Origin: Eudorina sp. 2006-703-Eu-15
Taxonomy: Eukaryota > Chlorophyta > Chlorophyceae > Chlamydomonadales > Volvocaceae
Length of the DNA: 64,000 nucleotides
Assembly (NCBI GenBank): GCA_003117195.1
Contig: BDSI01000008.1
Span: forward strand, 930,001 to 994,000
Direction of reading: 5' to 3'
Part shown: piece after piece, positions 49,828 through 62,065 of the stretch
Numbering within the stretch: position 1 is the stretch's first letter
Layout: each line of letters starts with the position of its first letter
Made by a program: the position numbers and the translations under genes
The notes under the pieces: generated by a model
What the model was told of the DNA's origin: nothing
Seen by the model: the letters and a program-made list of their open reading frames with translations, nothing else
Databases searched by the model: none

Positions 49828-51177
49828 CGTCAGGTTGGACTACCAAAAATCGATGGCTGCCCGGACTTGGGACGTGCGGTCGTCCTCGTCGAAAAGCGGT
49901 ACTGCAGGCCCAGCATGCCGTCAGTGTATCATTTCTCAGTCAAGTGCCATAACTAATTGTTCCTATACAAATGGTGTTTCATAACATGCAATGCCCTATT
50001 AGAACCGCAAATGACGGATAACCGAAGTGCCTGGGGAACATGCGTGCTAATGTTAGAGTAAAACGCGTGCACAACTGTTTTTATTACTCCCATGGACCAC
50101 AGCTTACAGGACCTCATCCTCAAGTAGGGTTGCCCGGTCGGCCCAGTCGGCCCAATGTTGCCCTCGACCAATTGCTCGTGACAAATACGTCAGGTTGATT
50201 ACAAACACGCATTACTGGGGAAAATACCTGTATTGTATTCTCAAACTGTAATAAGAATTTGATGCTTGCCGACAAGGGCGCTTCAAAACTTGCAAACGCC
50301 AGGTCGAAAGGCGTGCCAAAATCTCCGTGAAATCAGGGCTTTGGCACATTCGTGTGTTTAGAATTGCAACCCGCCCGCCCGCCCGATCCCAGGTATCAAT
50401 ATACTTACCATAGAACCTGCGAGGAAAAAACTTACCATATGCAGGCGCGCGGACAAGGCAGCCGCGCCACCACCGCAAGGCAAATCATACCGCAAATAAA
50501 AAATACGGAGACGCACGACGCACGCAAACGGATTATTTACCGACCTGTGAAATGTATGACGAATGTGTGGTGACGGCCCCCACGGAAGCAGCGTCGGTCG
50601 TCCATCATGCGGGAACGCGGAAGGAAGCAAGTTGTGAGGCAAAGTGGAAGGGAGCAAGACAAAATACAGTAACTAAACAAGGTGAAAGCAAACAGGATGA
50701 AAGCAAACAGGTTACTATGGTGGTGGCGCGGCTACGGATGAGAAGCGCGGAAGGAGGGATTTGTAGGCAGGGACGCGTACGAACGCGGCATGGGTGCCGT
50801 ACGGTAGTGTACGGAAGGGACGCCAGTGTACCAGCGGCCGGTGGGGTAATGACATATGTGCGGACAATGCGGGTGTGATCCGGGTAGCGGGCCAGAGGAA
50901 AGGTTGGCTCCCCACCGATCCCGGTCACGGACAGGATGCCCGTATGCATGCGGGGCACCGGTCCAAGCGTTGTGGGTGGGGTTGGAAAGGCCGGCAGAGT
51001 GGGAGAGGTGGGGGAGGCGATGGAGTGCGTTGCGGGGTTCAGCCGGTGGGTGGGCGAATTTAGATATGGCCGTGGAAAATGGCCGAGTTGACTGCCCGGC
51101 ATCATGTGATACCCCGCGGAACGCGTGGAGGTTGTGACGTTGTGGTTACACGTGGGATGTGGGTCGCTCAGTGGATA
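49828..51177. other. Intergenic, no supported gene
   Basis: Upstream flank of STA and 3' flank of the retroelement. No protein-like frame. The 3' boundary of the retroelement lies somewhere in here but no terminal repeat or target duplication could be identified by eye. Confidence 0.4.
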
Positions 51178-54100
51178 TCAGTGGTTAGCGGTGGAGGGGG
51201 CGGGGCCGGCAAGGTGGCGGCGTACGACCGCGACGATGTCAGGATGGGTAGTCCGCCGGGCGAAGTAGAATGCGTGGGGAGCGGCATTGAGCAGGGAATG
51301 GAGGCGCGCCAGCATTTGCTGCCGGGCATATCCTTGGGCTTCGAGGGCGCGGATGAGGTGGGCAATCTCGATGCAGAAGTTGTCGACGGAGGTGATGACG
51401 CGCAAAAGGCGATGGAACTGGCCGGTGAAGATGTTGCGTTTGCTGGCTTCGTTGACGTTTGAATCTCGAGCCACAAAGCGGGAGAGGCGGACGCGTTGGA
51501 AGGCCGGTTGTTCACGTTTGTCGTACAAGTGCGTCTGATACCGGCTGTTGTCGCCGATGGGGTCGGGCACGAGGAGAACGTCGAGGAAAGGCATGTGGCC
51601 TGCGGGCAGATGGTTGTGCTTCTGGGGGAGACGCCGAGCTCAACGGGGTAGATGCCGTGGAGGTTACGTAGGGTGTCGTTGACGGAGAGAAGGTCCCGGA
51701 GGTATGGGTTATTGAGGGAAAGGAGGTCGTCGAGGTAGCGTTGGGAGTACCGAAAGCGGGTGAGGATGCGTTTGTCAGTGGCGTCGACGGTCGGCAGGAA
51801 GCGTTGGCGTAGGAAACGAAACTCGTACCAGGCGAGGAACAGGTTTGCGATGAACGGGGAGGCGGAGATGCCCATGGGGATACCAATAACTTGGCGGACC
51901 AGCGCTGGGCCAAAAGCAATGAAGGTAGAGGATGAGGAGGGAGTCCAAAAGAATGTCAAAGTCGTCCAAATGGAAGATACGGGTGGTAGTACGGTTGTGG
52001 GTGCGGACTTGCGGTCCCGCCGGACGGTTGGCGTGGAAGGACACGGAGTGGGTGGGCTTGGCATGGGGTCGGTGCGGCGGCGGGTCCGTGGTAGCGACTC
52101 GAATAAAGGGGGTGGTGGCGAGGGCGGCAGCGACAAGGTTCCGAAGCGCATTGCGCAGGAGGGCATGGGGAAGATTGGTGTAGAGCCGTTCGAAGTCGTA
52201 GGCTTGCGCTGGAGTGGCGCGGGCGTGGGAGTAACCGTGGGCGTTGTAGGCGGCGATGAGGTGCATGACGGCTTTGGAGGAGAAACACAGCCAGGGTTCG
52301 GTGCCAGGCAGCTGGGTACGCCAATAAGCTTCGAATTGTGGCGTGACGGCGCGTAGAATGGCAGTAACGAGATCGCTGAGGCGGGTAGACGGGCAGGCAT
52401 GAGAGCACGCCAGGTACCGCATGGACGGGGGATTTTTGTGCATCTTGAGGGTACCAGCGTAGTAGGCGGGGGAAAGGTGGGTATCGAAGGCCAGGTTCCA
52501 GGGGGCGAGGCGGGCGTTTTGCTCAGCGTAGTGGGCTTGCATGGCGTTGGGGGTAGTCGTCTCATAGAATGCGGAGGCGGCGGGGGCGGGGGCGGGGGCG
52601 GCGGGGAGGGGGGCGGGGGCTGGAGCGGGGACGGCGGGGGCGGGGACGGCGGGGTTGTGGGCGGCGGGGGCGGGGACGGCGGGGGATGGTGGAGCTGGAG
52701 GGATGGCTGGGGCGGGGGCGGGTGGTGGGGGTGGATACGGGTGTGGAGGGGGAGGTGGCTGCTGGACGAGCTGGGCGGTGCTGGCGGAGGTGGTGGGGTT
52801 GTGGGCGGCGGGGGATGTGGAGGGGGGTGGGGGAGGGGGCGGTGGGGGAGGGGGCGGCGGATCAGTGTCGGCGGGGACGGGGGGTGGAGGCGGGGGTGGC
52901 GGTGTGGCAGGGGAAGGAGTGGGAGGCGGGGGCGGGATGGCGAAGACGTCGTGGAGATGTAGGTCGCGCATGCAGACTTCAGCGTAATATTTCTTGCAGA
53001 CGAGCTGGAAGGTAGCGGAGCTTTTGTCGGTGACGGTGACAATAAAGTCCCTCGTGGCGGCACGGAACGCGGCGAGATCTTCACGGGAAAGGATGGGCCA
53101 GTGGAAGCGGTGGGAGTGGGCATGGCCGGCGACGGCGCGTTCGACGGCGTCGACCAGCTTGTGGGTCCACCCAGCATACGTGTCGGCGGACGTGCCAGTG
53201 CTCCGGGCGAGATGACTGACGTAGGCAGACGCGTGGGCGCGGAGGTCCGTGAGAACGTTCGCCAGAGGAGGGGGTGATTGGTGGGCACGGTAGCGGGCGC
53301 CTTTGTTCCAGAAGGGGACGAGGGCGCTCGGCAGGATAGGGACGGGGCAAGTGGACATAACATGCGGTATACCGTCCGGGCACAGCATGGGGAAGCGGTG
53401 GCAGGCGCAGGGGCGATCCGGCTTGACGAGATCGGCGTAGTCGGCGTGGGTAAGCTCGCGGGCGAAGGAGGCGTATGTGCAGAAGAGGAGGTGGAGGGGG
53501 GTGCCGGCAGTCCAGTGAAGGTGAGGGCGGGGGGCACCGAGGGGGAGTTCCGAGGTGAGGCTGGCGTCGTCGAGGATATCGGAGATGGCGGAGATGGGGA
53601 GGAACTGGCGCAGCGCATTGGGGAGCCAAAGTTTGCTGCTGAGGTCCGGTGGTCCAGCCCGTTGGGAGCGGGCATCGAGGGCGGTGGCGAGGGGGACGGT
53701 GAGAGCGGAAAGAAATTCAGGGAGGACACCAAGGACGTCGGCGGGGAAGTGGGTGGTAAAGGCGTAAAGAAGTTGGAGGGTACGGATGTAGAAAGGTTGA
53801 AAGTGGGAGGCGGGGAGAGATCCATGTTGCTGCCAGACGTCTTGCAGGTGGAGGAGGCGACGGCGAACGTCACGGCTAGCATACCACCGCTTCCGGTGTT
53901 CACGGCCGGCGGGGACGGAGGGGCTGGCATCGAAGGGGCAGCTGTCAATGTCGGCGGCCATAGAACGAGCTTCGAAGGCGACGTTGAGGCCGGGTTGCTG
54001 CGCGGAACGTAGGGTGTGTAGGCGCTGCACCCAAGCCATTTCGTACTGCGCTGCGATACGACGAAACCGGCGACCGGGGCGGGCTGGGACGTATTGAAGG

Positions 54101-54357
54101 GGCATGACAAACAGATGCGGCTCGCCGCGGGCCCAGAGGTGGTGGTAGAGAGCGGGAGCGTGGGTACGTTTGTGGGCGAGCCCGCGGGCCCAGAGGTGGT
54201 GGTAGAGAGCGGGAGCGTGGGTACGTTTGTGGGCTTCACATTCGTGTGTGAAGCGCGGCGGATACGGCAGTGAGCGGCACTGTTGTTGGCTTCGATGCAA
54301 CGGAGCAAAGCAATCGGAGCTTCTAAGGCATTCTGCCTTCATCCAGCAGAAGAGCAT
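51178..54357 (-). mobile_element. Penelope-like retroelement (CxC / N-terminal GIY-YIG type), decayed
   Basis: Minus-strand coding order: a half GIY-YIG nuclease (RFTHECEAHKR; LYHHLWARGEPHLFVMPLQ; EMAWVQRLHTL..PGLN, about 54250-53960), a CxC element (CACH...CPDGIPH, 53409 downward), DKSSATFQLVCKKYY (about 53045-53000), LKMHKNPPSMRYLACS (about 52450), RT motif A YDFERLYTNLP (about 52190), GIPMG (about 51875), the RT catalytic YLDDLL (about 51730) and FLDVLL...LYDKRE (51594-51500). This order matches the Chlamys/Naiad clade of Penelope-like elements, which carry the nuclease in front of the RT. The catalytic Asp residues are present but the frame is broken twice (about 51920-51945 and in a G-run near 51624-51628). 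The nuclease start (GIY/YIG) is missing, so the copy is 5'-truncated. A Pro/Ala-rich linker (52560-52930) is unusual. The competing 1046-codon frame is mostly a compositional shadow, but it carries GIPMG through YLDDLL. Confidence 0.7.
54125..54238 (-). repeat. In-frame 57-bp tandem duplication in the retroelement
   Basis: Two adjacent 57-base copies (from 54125 and 54182) duplicate 19 codons, HKRTHAPALYHHLWARG plus two, in the nuclease part of the element. Near-perfect identity indicates a recent event. Confidence 0.93.
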
Positions 54358-57132
54358 TACAGCCTAGTGGGATTCGCTATCTCGATTGGCTGCGTTCCCG
54401 CCCGATCATCCCTGCAGTCACCGTTACCGTCGCCATCCCGCCCTATTCCCTCCTCCTGCGCTCGGCCCTGGCGCGGGACCACCCGGGAAATGGTGCACAC
54501 CGATGGATGGAAACCGGTCATGCTCAATGCGTGACAGATGATATCCACCCAAGAGTTGCAAGCACAGAAATGCGTTTACACTGCCAGAAAGATATGGCCC
54601 CGCTGATTGCAACTTTTGAGACTGTCAGGCCCCGATCATTATCATTTATTTAAAAGCATCCCTTCCCCCCTATACCACTCCGTCATGGGTAAGGGTGCAT
54701 GACATAATTACGTGGACTCAACGGGATATGGAAAATGAATGACTAAATGACAGCAACCACATATGGCAGCTCCAGAACCGCGAGTCCCGTTCATGGTGTC
54801 CGACACGGCAATCAACAAACAAACCAACCGTCTGGCAACCGACCCACCCACCAACCAACATTGTTAGTTGTGGCAACCAACATGCCCCTTCACAAGCAAC
54901 CAACGATGGTCCGTAGAAAGAGTGCCTGTGCGGCGGCCCGCCTGCTGCAAACGTTCTGCTGGGCTTGCCTGCCCGCTAAATATGGCAAGAATCCGCCGGG
55001 TTCACTACAACAACAAGCAAGGTCCTGAAGCGAGGCCAGATGCATGTAAATGGGATGTATATTCTGACACCAGGTGATGCCGACATTTCGCGCGGACGTG
55101 TCGATAGATCGGCGATAGCTACGTCACACCAAGCCCTACACATCAAGTAGAAGTGTAAGCACGAGAAACCCCGTGGGTCTGCTCACTAGCTACTCCTCCC
55201 GACACATGACCCGCCGCGGCCGAGCACACTTGCTTGGCTACCAGGCATGTAGCCAATGTGTTCCGGGCTCGTCTCTCCTTCAATCCTTCCGCCCCCGCAG
55301 GTCATCGGTGACTGCCGTCCACGTCCGCAATCCTCACCCTATGTACACTGCCACAAACGGACCCGCGCCAAGCACCTGGGCGCACCGGTTGCCAGTTGTC
55401 ATGCATGTCCGTCCCACCGTACGGCGAGAGTACGGGTTTTGCGTGTGTCACACTTTATCTGTTGGGGGCGGCGGTCCACTGTAACATCATCATCAGTGAA
55501 AACAACGGGCAACACATGGAGACGTCATGGAGCATGTATGATTCCGCCGTTTACGCGCGCAACATACACACACCACCACGGCCTGCTTAAGTAACACACC
55601 GCCACTGCACACGCATGCGTGCCCACATACGCATACGGGCGGGTTTCTTACTCAACACACCCAATCGCGCATACGCCTGTCACGCACTCATGCCCTGTTC
55701 GCCCAATAACACACCGACATGCGCACATTCACACAGACAGGCACGCCCGATGGAGTGAATGAGGTGGGGGGGATCCGTGGGTCGGGTCGGCCGCATGACC
55801 GGGTGCGAAGGGTTGGGCACCGGCGCAACGAACCCAACGAACCCAACCGCTCCAGCAGGCCCCTTCAGAATTCCGCTATCGCGCTGCTGACTAACGCAAG
55901 CAACTGTATGTACGTCAACTGTACGGCCGTTTGCTTCCGTGCATGCCGTACACGCCTGATGACCGCTCTGCCCTACACGGCACGCTGCGTCAGCGGCGGC
56001 CCCCAAGATAGACCCAACTCCCCTCGCCGCCGCCGTCCCGAGCAAGTTATCCTCTCTAACGCACGTGATACATTATTCCAAGTAATCCGCCCCCAGCGCA
56101 CATTATTCCAAGTAATCCGCCCCCAGCGCGCGCTTATCACTGCCCGCCATATATAGGCGTGCAGCATCCATCCACAAACCTAGCTACCTACAACGGCCCG
56201 AGCTCGGCAATAATCCCTTCATCGTTGGGGTTCAGTTGCATTAATTCGAGTATCCTCATATAAGAAGGACGACCACATGAATGAGCACCATGCCATTTCT
56301 CACGTATGTATGTGGTGCGGGTTGTTCCCTGCAGCGGAGGGCGCGTCGCGTCACATCCACCCGGGAGCGACCCCTTCCCCCCGCCAGGCACTGAACCATA
56401 CCCGCGTGCCGTCCTTCACACCACGCCCATATGTCCTCCCGGACGGTTCCATTGACCGCACCACAACCAAATACCTAGCACTGCCACGTGCATTCAACGG
56501 CCCTGTATGTGTCTGCAGCCCCCGCCAGCGTATCCAGCGTATCCACGCAGCAGCTCTTTGAGGCGCCCTATAGATGGCAATGAAGTGCGGTGCCAATAGA
56601 TGGCAACGAAGACGCCACATACAGCAGTTTCGCAAGCAAGCTAAGTCATTGAAATGAAATGAAGCGAGAGTCAACGAACGTCTGCATGGCAGGCAAACGG
56701 GTGGGAGGCTGCCATCCACCTCCACCTCCCGTTACGCAGTGTTAAGGGGTATTAGGGGGTTCTTTCCTTTCTTGCGCCTGCCTGGTGGCCACCGCACGCA
56801 ACCACATATATGCAATCAAAGCAACTAATGAAGCATGTCCCACACACCCACAGCATTGCGCTGGACTTCACTTCTCGCGGCTCAGTTATCTTTCACCCAC
56901 AGCATGAGTCATCATCCTCCATCCTTCCACATGCATCACACACATACATGACATCAATCATCATGGAAACCAAAACTGACGATGTGCACACGACGACGGA
57001 GCAGACGGGCGTCGTCGTCGTCGTCGCCGCCGCCGCGCCTGCGAACGAGCGAGCGGAGGCGGGCTGTGTAGGGAGCCAATGTAGGGAGGACAAATGGGCC
57101 CCGCACAACCATCCGGTGTAAGGCTTTGCGTC
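54358..57132. other. Intergenic, no supported gene
   Basis: Between the truncated 5' end of the retroelement and the 3' end of STB. Contains CAAC/CCAAC simple sequence (about 54795-54865) and a 30-base tandem duplication (56070-56129). No full GIY-YIG start or RNA gene was recognised. Confidence 0.45.
56070..56129 (+). repeat. 30-bp tandem duplication, two copies
   Basis: CATTATTCCAAGTAATCCGC plus CCCCAGCGCA occurs at 56071 and again at 56101, differing only in the final base. Confidence 0.95.
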
Positions 57133-57137
57133 TTACA
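57133..57137 (-). promoter_or_regulatory. Polyadenylation-type signal TGTAA of STB
   Basis: Minus-strand TGTAA about 95 bases past the STB stop codon. Confidence 0.5.
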
Positions 57138-57229
57138 GGCTGCCCGTCGCTGGCCCCACCGTCTACCTAGCTACGGTAGCTTGATTAGGATCTGCTGCCC
57201 CCCGCCCCGGTTCGCTGTGCCTTACTTCG

Positions 57230-60200
57230 TTAACCGGCGGCGCCGTCCGTGCGGGCAGACATCGCCACCGACGCGGCACCCAACAGGCCGCAGCGAAGGG
57301 CTGCAGGCGCCGCCGTACTGCCCTCAGCCGTGCGTCGCTGCCGCCCCTTGGCGTCCCCCGCCCGCCGCAGCAAACGCTTCTGGCCGCCGTCAGCCTTCCC
57401 AGCTGCCTCATCCCAATAAATTTCGCCCTCCCCCGGGCTGGGCTGGGTGTGTCTGGGCTGTTTCTTTTCCTCCCCCTCTTCTCCCTCTTCCTCCTCCTCC
57501 TCCTCCTCCTGCTGCTGTTGGTGTGGTTGGTCTCGCGGCGGCTGCACCTCCTGGACCTGCTGCAAGCCGCTGCCCGCGGCATTCGGTTCCAGGCCCATCT
57601 GGGTCACCATGGACAGGAAGAACTGGTCCAGCTGGCTGAGTGCGACACCGAACCTGGGGTGGCCGATTTGGACGAGCAAGAGTGACGGTTGACAGTTAGA
57701 CGGCTTGCTTGCGAACGGACCCACGGTCTGCACACGTGTTAGATAGTACAGCGCATTCGCGCATACTGGCATACTAGCATACACGCTCCGCCTACCAACG
57801 TACCTGTACCATCGTTCGTCGTGCACCTGTCGGCTGAGGAGCGGCTGCAGGTCACCCAGGCCGCATCTGTTTAGGTCTACCCCGGCGGAGTGCGCCACTT
57901 CCTTCGTGGACCAGGCATGGACCTGCGAGCGGCGGGGAGGGTGTATGTCACATGGCCGGGCGAGAAGGGGATACGGTCCGGTACAGGCAGCACTGTAAGG
58001 CAACGTCACAGTAAACCATGTATGTGTGCCACGGTGGCGCGGTTTCGTCTTGGCAGCGTGGCGTTGGAGCGGAGGCTGCGGCTGTCACCGATGACCCTAG
58101 CGGGGTTCTAACTGTATTACTGTAACATCATGATTAAAAGCCCACCAGGGCCCAAGCGAGCAGGGGTGGTCATCTGCAGCGCGTGGAGCGACAGCCCACC
58201 CACCCGCCCACCCACCCCAGCAGCCCACCCACCTCCGCCAGGGTCTGGTTCCAGCCCAGCCCCATCCGCATCAGCACCTCCGATGCGCCCTCCCCGGCTC
58301 CCAGATCCAGAATCAGGTCGTACTGCGCCAGCAGCTGCTTCGCGACCGCCTCATGGGCCTCCCCGATGCCGTACAGGGGCGTATGAAAGCCGCGCTCGCC
58401 AATCAGCGACCTGCCGTGTGCGCGCGTGTGTCGTACAGTTGTACAAGGCAAGGAAAAGGAACGGGACAGTCCCACCCGTCAGCGTCGCGGCGAAGTCTCT
58501 TGTTTCTGGCTGCATTTCGACCACATCACGCACAAGCGCCAGAACCTGCCCGGCCGCACAGCCCTCCCACACAAAGCCATAGTCGGAATCCATTATTAGT
58601 AATAATGTTACAGTGGACTACTCCATTGCCACTGCGTGTGGTGTCGTACACACGCACCGAACATTGTAGTTGTCCGCGACCGGCGGCGCGAACGTCTCCC
58701 AGGTTGCGGCGGAGGCGTTGCAGAAGAGCTGCCTGAACTGGCCCAGGGCGTCTGGACCCGGGAACAGGACGGAGCGCAGCCGCAGGATCATGTACTTGAG
58801 GTTGCTCACGAGGCGGGACAGGGGCTCCCTGGGGGACCCAAAGGGGACGGGCGAGGGGGCGGCGCACGGTACCGATTCGTCGGTCAGGGAAGTATGTACG
58901 TTTTGTAATATCGGTGAGGTCTGTGAGCAGCTAGGGTTTGTGTGCGGGGCGATGCGTGGTGTTGGCAGCTCGCTGTGAGATGTAAGGCTGCGTGGTGAGT
59001 CAGCACTCAGACCGGGTGGGGCCGAAACACTGCAAACACGGGAAAACAGATGCGCTCGAGGAATGACCCCGTGACCCCGCCCGTCACACAAGAGAGCCCC
59101 GGAGTGCACCCTCCGTACCTGATGCTGATCACATTGACGAATTGGGGGCAGATACGCGTGCCGTACATGTCGTGCAGCCCACCGGTCAGCGTGTACTCGT
59201 TGGCGACGTAGTTGTACCCCTGGTCGCGCGCAAAGCGCAGCCGCCCCGCGCAGTCGGTGACTTCCGACATCCGGCCGAGCACATCGAAACGCGAACACAC
59301 CCTGCGGCGCCCCGAGCGACACATCAGCAACGCGAGTGACCCATCAGCAAACAAACGTTGGAAACGTTGTCGTACGACAGCATCACCCATGCTGAAGGGC
59401 GAGCTGCGGCCGGCCTCGGTGCGGTCATGCACAGCAGCAAGACTGGACGGAGACGGACCGTCCATGAGGAGGGACCTCTGGAGGTGGGTCGCGATCAAGA
59501 TGGGCCAAGCCCCCGCCAGCTAGGGTGCCTCTAGCCAGTGCACCAGCCAGCTGCCTTTGGTTGCGTGTCTGGGTGCGTGCCTGGGTCCGTGCCTGGCCCG
59601 ATAACTTTACGCTCCTCTTTGGGTGAGAAGGGTAGGGAGCCTGGCAGCCTGCTGTTACCCTTACTCCGTCTGCGGGCGGGCGCCTCTGCCTCCGCCTCCA
59701 CGCTCTCATGGCTGGCCCGTGGAGATGCGGGTGCGGGTGTGGGTGCAGTCCCGGCTTGTGATTGGGCCGAGGGCGCGTCACTCGAGGAGGGGACACTTCA
59801 ATGGTGCAGGGCTGGGATTCGTACACGTCCACAGCTCGCGTAACGGGGCTCGCTGGAGTAAAATCCACGGCCGCCGACACCGTCTTTCCTGAATCCCTTA
59901 TGCCGTTCCCTTACCTACCTACCTACCTGCCTACCTACCTGCCTGCCTACCTACTGCCTACCTGCCTGCCTTCCCGCGGCCCCCTCAGCCCACCCGGCAG
60001 CAAGCCAGCAACACTCACTGTCTGTGGCCGGGGTCGGTCTTCACGGGGACGCCGCCCACCTCGCGCATCACCGTGCCGTTGATCCAGCGGCACTCGTCGT
60101 CGAATTCGCGCACCGTGGAACGCAAGCTAGTCGAGCACAAGTTGCTTCCTGGTTTTGCATTCGGGTGGGGTGGTGGGGTGGCCGGGTAGACTGTTGGAGG

Positions 60201-62065
60201 CGCAACATGCACGGCCGGCTTGTACGGCAGGTAGATGAGTTGGTACGACACGGGAACGCAATGCCAAAAGGATGCACAAGCAGGCGGCGGCCGGCAGTCC
60301 AGAGTTGCTTTTTCAATGACACGAAGTCCCCAGATATGAGCCATTAATATAACAACACGGTTTCTTTAATGCAAAATGAGCATATAGAGTATGAAGGAGG
60401 TAGGACAGGGCACCACACCAACTTGTATGCGTGGATTTGGGCCAGGCGGTCACCGTACAATAATCGGCGACACGAAGCCACGCCGTACTATGCGTCCCGT
60501 TGTGTCCTTTCCCGCGCTGCATGCAACCGGTACAAGGGTGTGGCGCACTGCATCCGCCGCAAGCACTGCAGTCACGTGGCAGCCACACCCATTCCTGCCC
60601 TGTCGTACACCCGTAGTACTTACGCGCCGCCGTGCCCCAGCTGGTGCCTCCCGCTTTGGAGATGTGGAAGTACTGGATGATGCCCCGTTGTACGACCGAT
60701 TCCACGTGGATCTCGTACAGCTACGCAGAATGTACGGCATCGCGTGAAAGAGTCCTTGTTCAGTCCGTTCCTGGTGTCGGCCAGCCGCTGGCAGCACCGC
60801 CGGGTGCGGGGTGGGCGGTTGCGCAGCAGTGCGACTCGAGTCATGTGATGTGGGGCGATCATGGTCGTTAAAGTAGTTGGAGTAGTCTCGGCTGTACCGG
60901 TTTATACAATCTTACGTACCTGGGTCACCAACTGCAGTACCTCCTCCGCCATCGGTCGCGGCTTCCCGCCCAGGTGCCGGTGCAGGCCGTTGATCCAGCC
61001 CAGCAATAGATGCGCCAGCAACAACCGCCGTACCAGAGGCAAACCGCCGTACTTCACATCCAATGCTGGTGTTGAGGCAGACACGTCATCACCGCTGACC
61101 ATGCCGGGCTGGTCATCCTTGTCATCAGAAGAAGTATCGCCCCCGCCGCCATCGTTGCCATCCAGTTCGCTGCTACTGCTTTCATTGAAGTCTTCTGTTG
61201 GGACATCCACGGTATCGGAGCTACTAGTACTGCTGATTTGATCACCGATACTGCTGCTGCTGGTATCGCCATCCCGCTTGACGGGCTCGAACGACTCGGC
61301 CAAAAGCCGCCTGAGAGTCGAAGTGCCTTGCACCTGCCGGGTAGGGCCGCCTCCCTGTTCCCTCACTTCATCACCGCGGATTGGCCCACTCTGCTCCTGA
61401 TTGGTGCGCCTGCTGCCGCTACCGCTGTTAACACCGCCATTATTCCCGCTGCTCATCGCCTCCAGCCACTGCTGCCGCTGCTCCCTCTGCATGCGGCGGT
61501 GTTCTTGCAGAAATGTGTTAGCCGCGACAGCCCAACCGGCCAGGGCCTCGGAGCTGGTGGGGCCGAGGGGGTAGTTACGGATGAAGGTGGTCAGGAAGGC
61601 GGCCGTGCCACCCTGGAGCAACTCTGGCGCGGGGGCGGGGCAACCCTCACGCTGTTCAGAGGATGTAGCCCCGCCAGCAGCGGGGCGCCCTTCATTTCCG
61701 ACGCCGTCTGATGGCGTGGAAGAGTTGCAACGTTGAAGGCTTCCTAGCAGCACCTTCGTTGTGTCGATGATTTGGTGCAGGCCGGCAGCAGTGCCGTGCA
61801 GGGCCTCCCAGTCAACGTCCGACACGCGCGCCCCGCTGTTGGTGCTGTCGCTGAAATTCCATTGAAAAGCAGATTTAAGGATATTTATAAGATTTTCTGC
61901 CTCGTGCTCATTTATTATTGCTTTGCGCGGATTGTGCTTGGCGTCATTGGTTTCCACGGCGCGACCCGGCCGCCCTGTTCTTGGACTAAAACCCAATGTA
62001 GCACTTGATGCATGACATATCGATAACAACAAGAGTGAGACAAGAACGTGCACCGCACGCATCAT
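57230..62065 (-). CDS. Sulfotransferase STB, paralogue of STA (815 residues)
   Basis: Eight exons with the same phases and internal exon sizes as STA: 62065-60920, 60720-60624, 60148-60019, 59301-59119, 58828-58658, 58410-58233, 57922-57804, 57653-57230 (2448 bases). Signal-anchor start (VHVLVSLLLLSICH). The PAPS loop HISKAGGTS is at residues 401-409 and R-x7-S at 519-527. Exon 1 lacks, in frame, about 20 residues of the linker present in STA but shares a 163-base identical block with it (61022-61184 versus 48612-48774). The C-terminus is shorter, with Glu and Gln runs. Intron 3 carries the unexpanded form of the STA satellite locus. It shares its 5' flank with the divergent MYND copy. Functional sulfotransferase by motif content; substrate unknown. 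Confidence 0.8.
59910..59985 (+). repeat. CTAC/CTGC tetranucleotide repeat in STB intron 3
   Basis: Interspersed CTAC and CTGC units (TACCTACCTACCTGCCTACC and similar), about 18 units, close to the STB exon 3 donor at 60018. I did not find a counterpart at the matching STA position. Confidence 0.9.

Noticed and set aside
51168..54308. 1046-codon minus-strand frame as an independent Ser/Pro-rich protein
   Set aside because: Mostly a compositional shadow of the retroelement frame. Only its GIPMG-to-YLDDLL section is genuine RT, reached through a frameshift.
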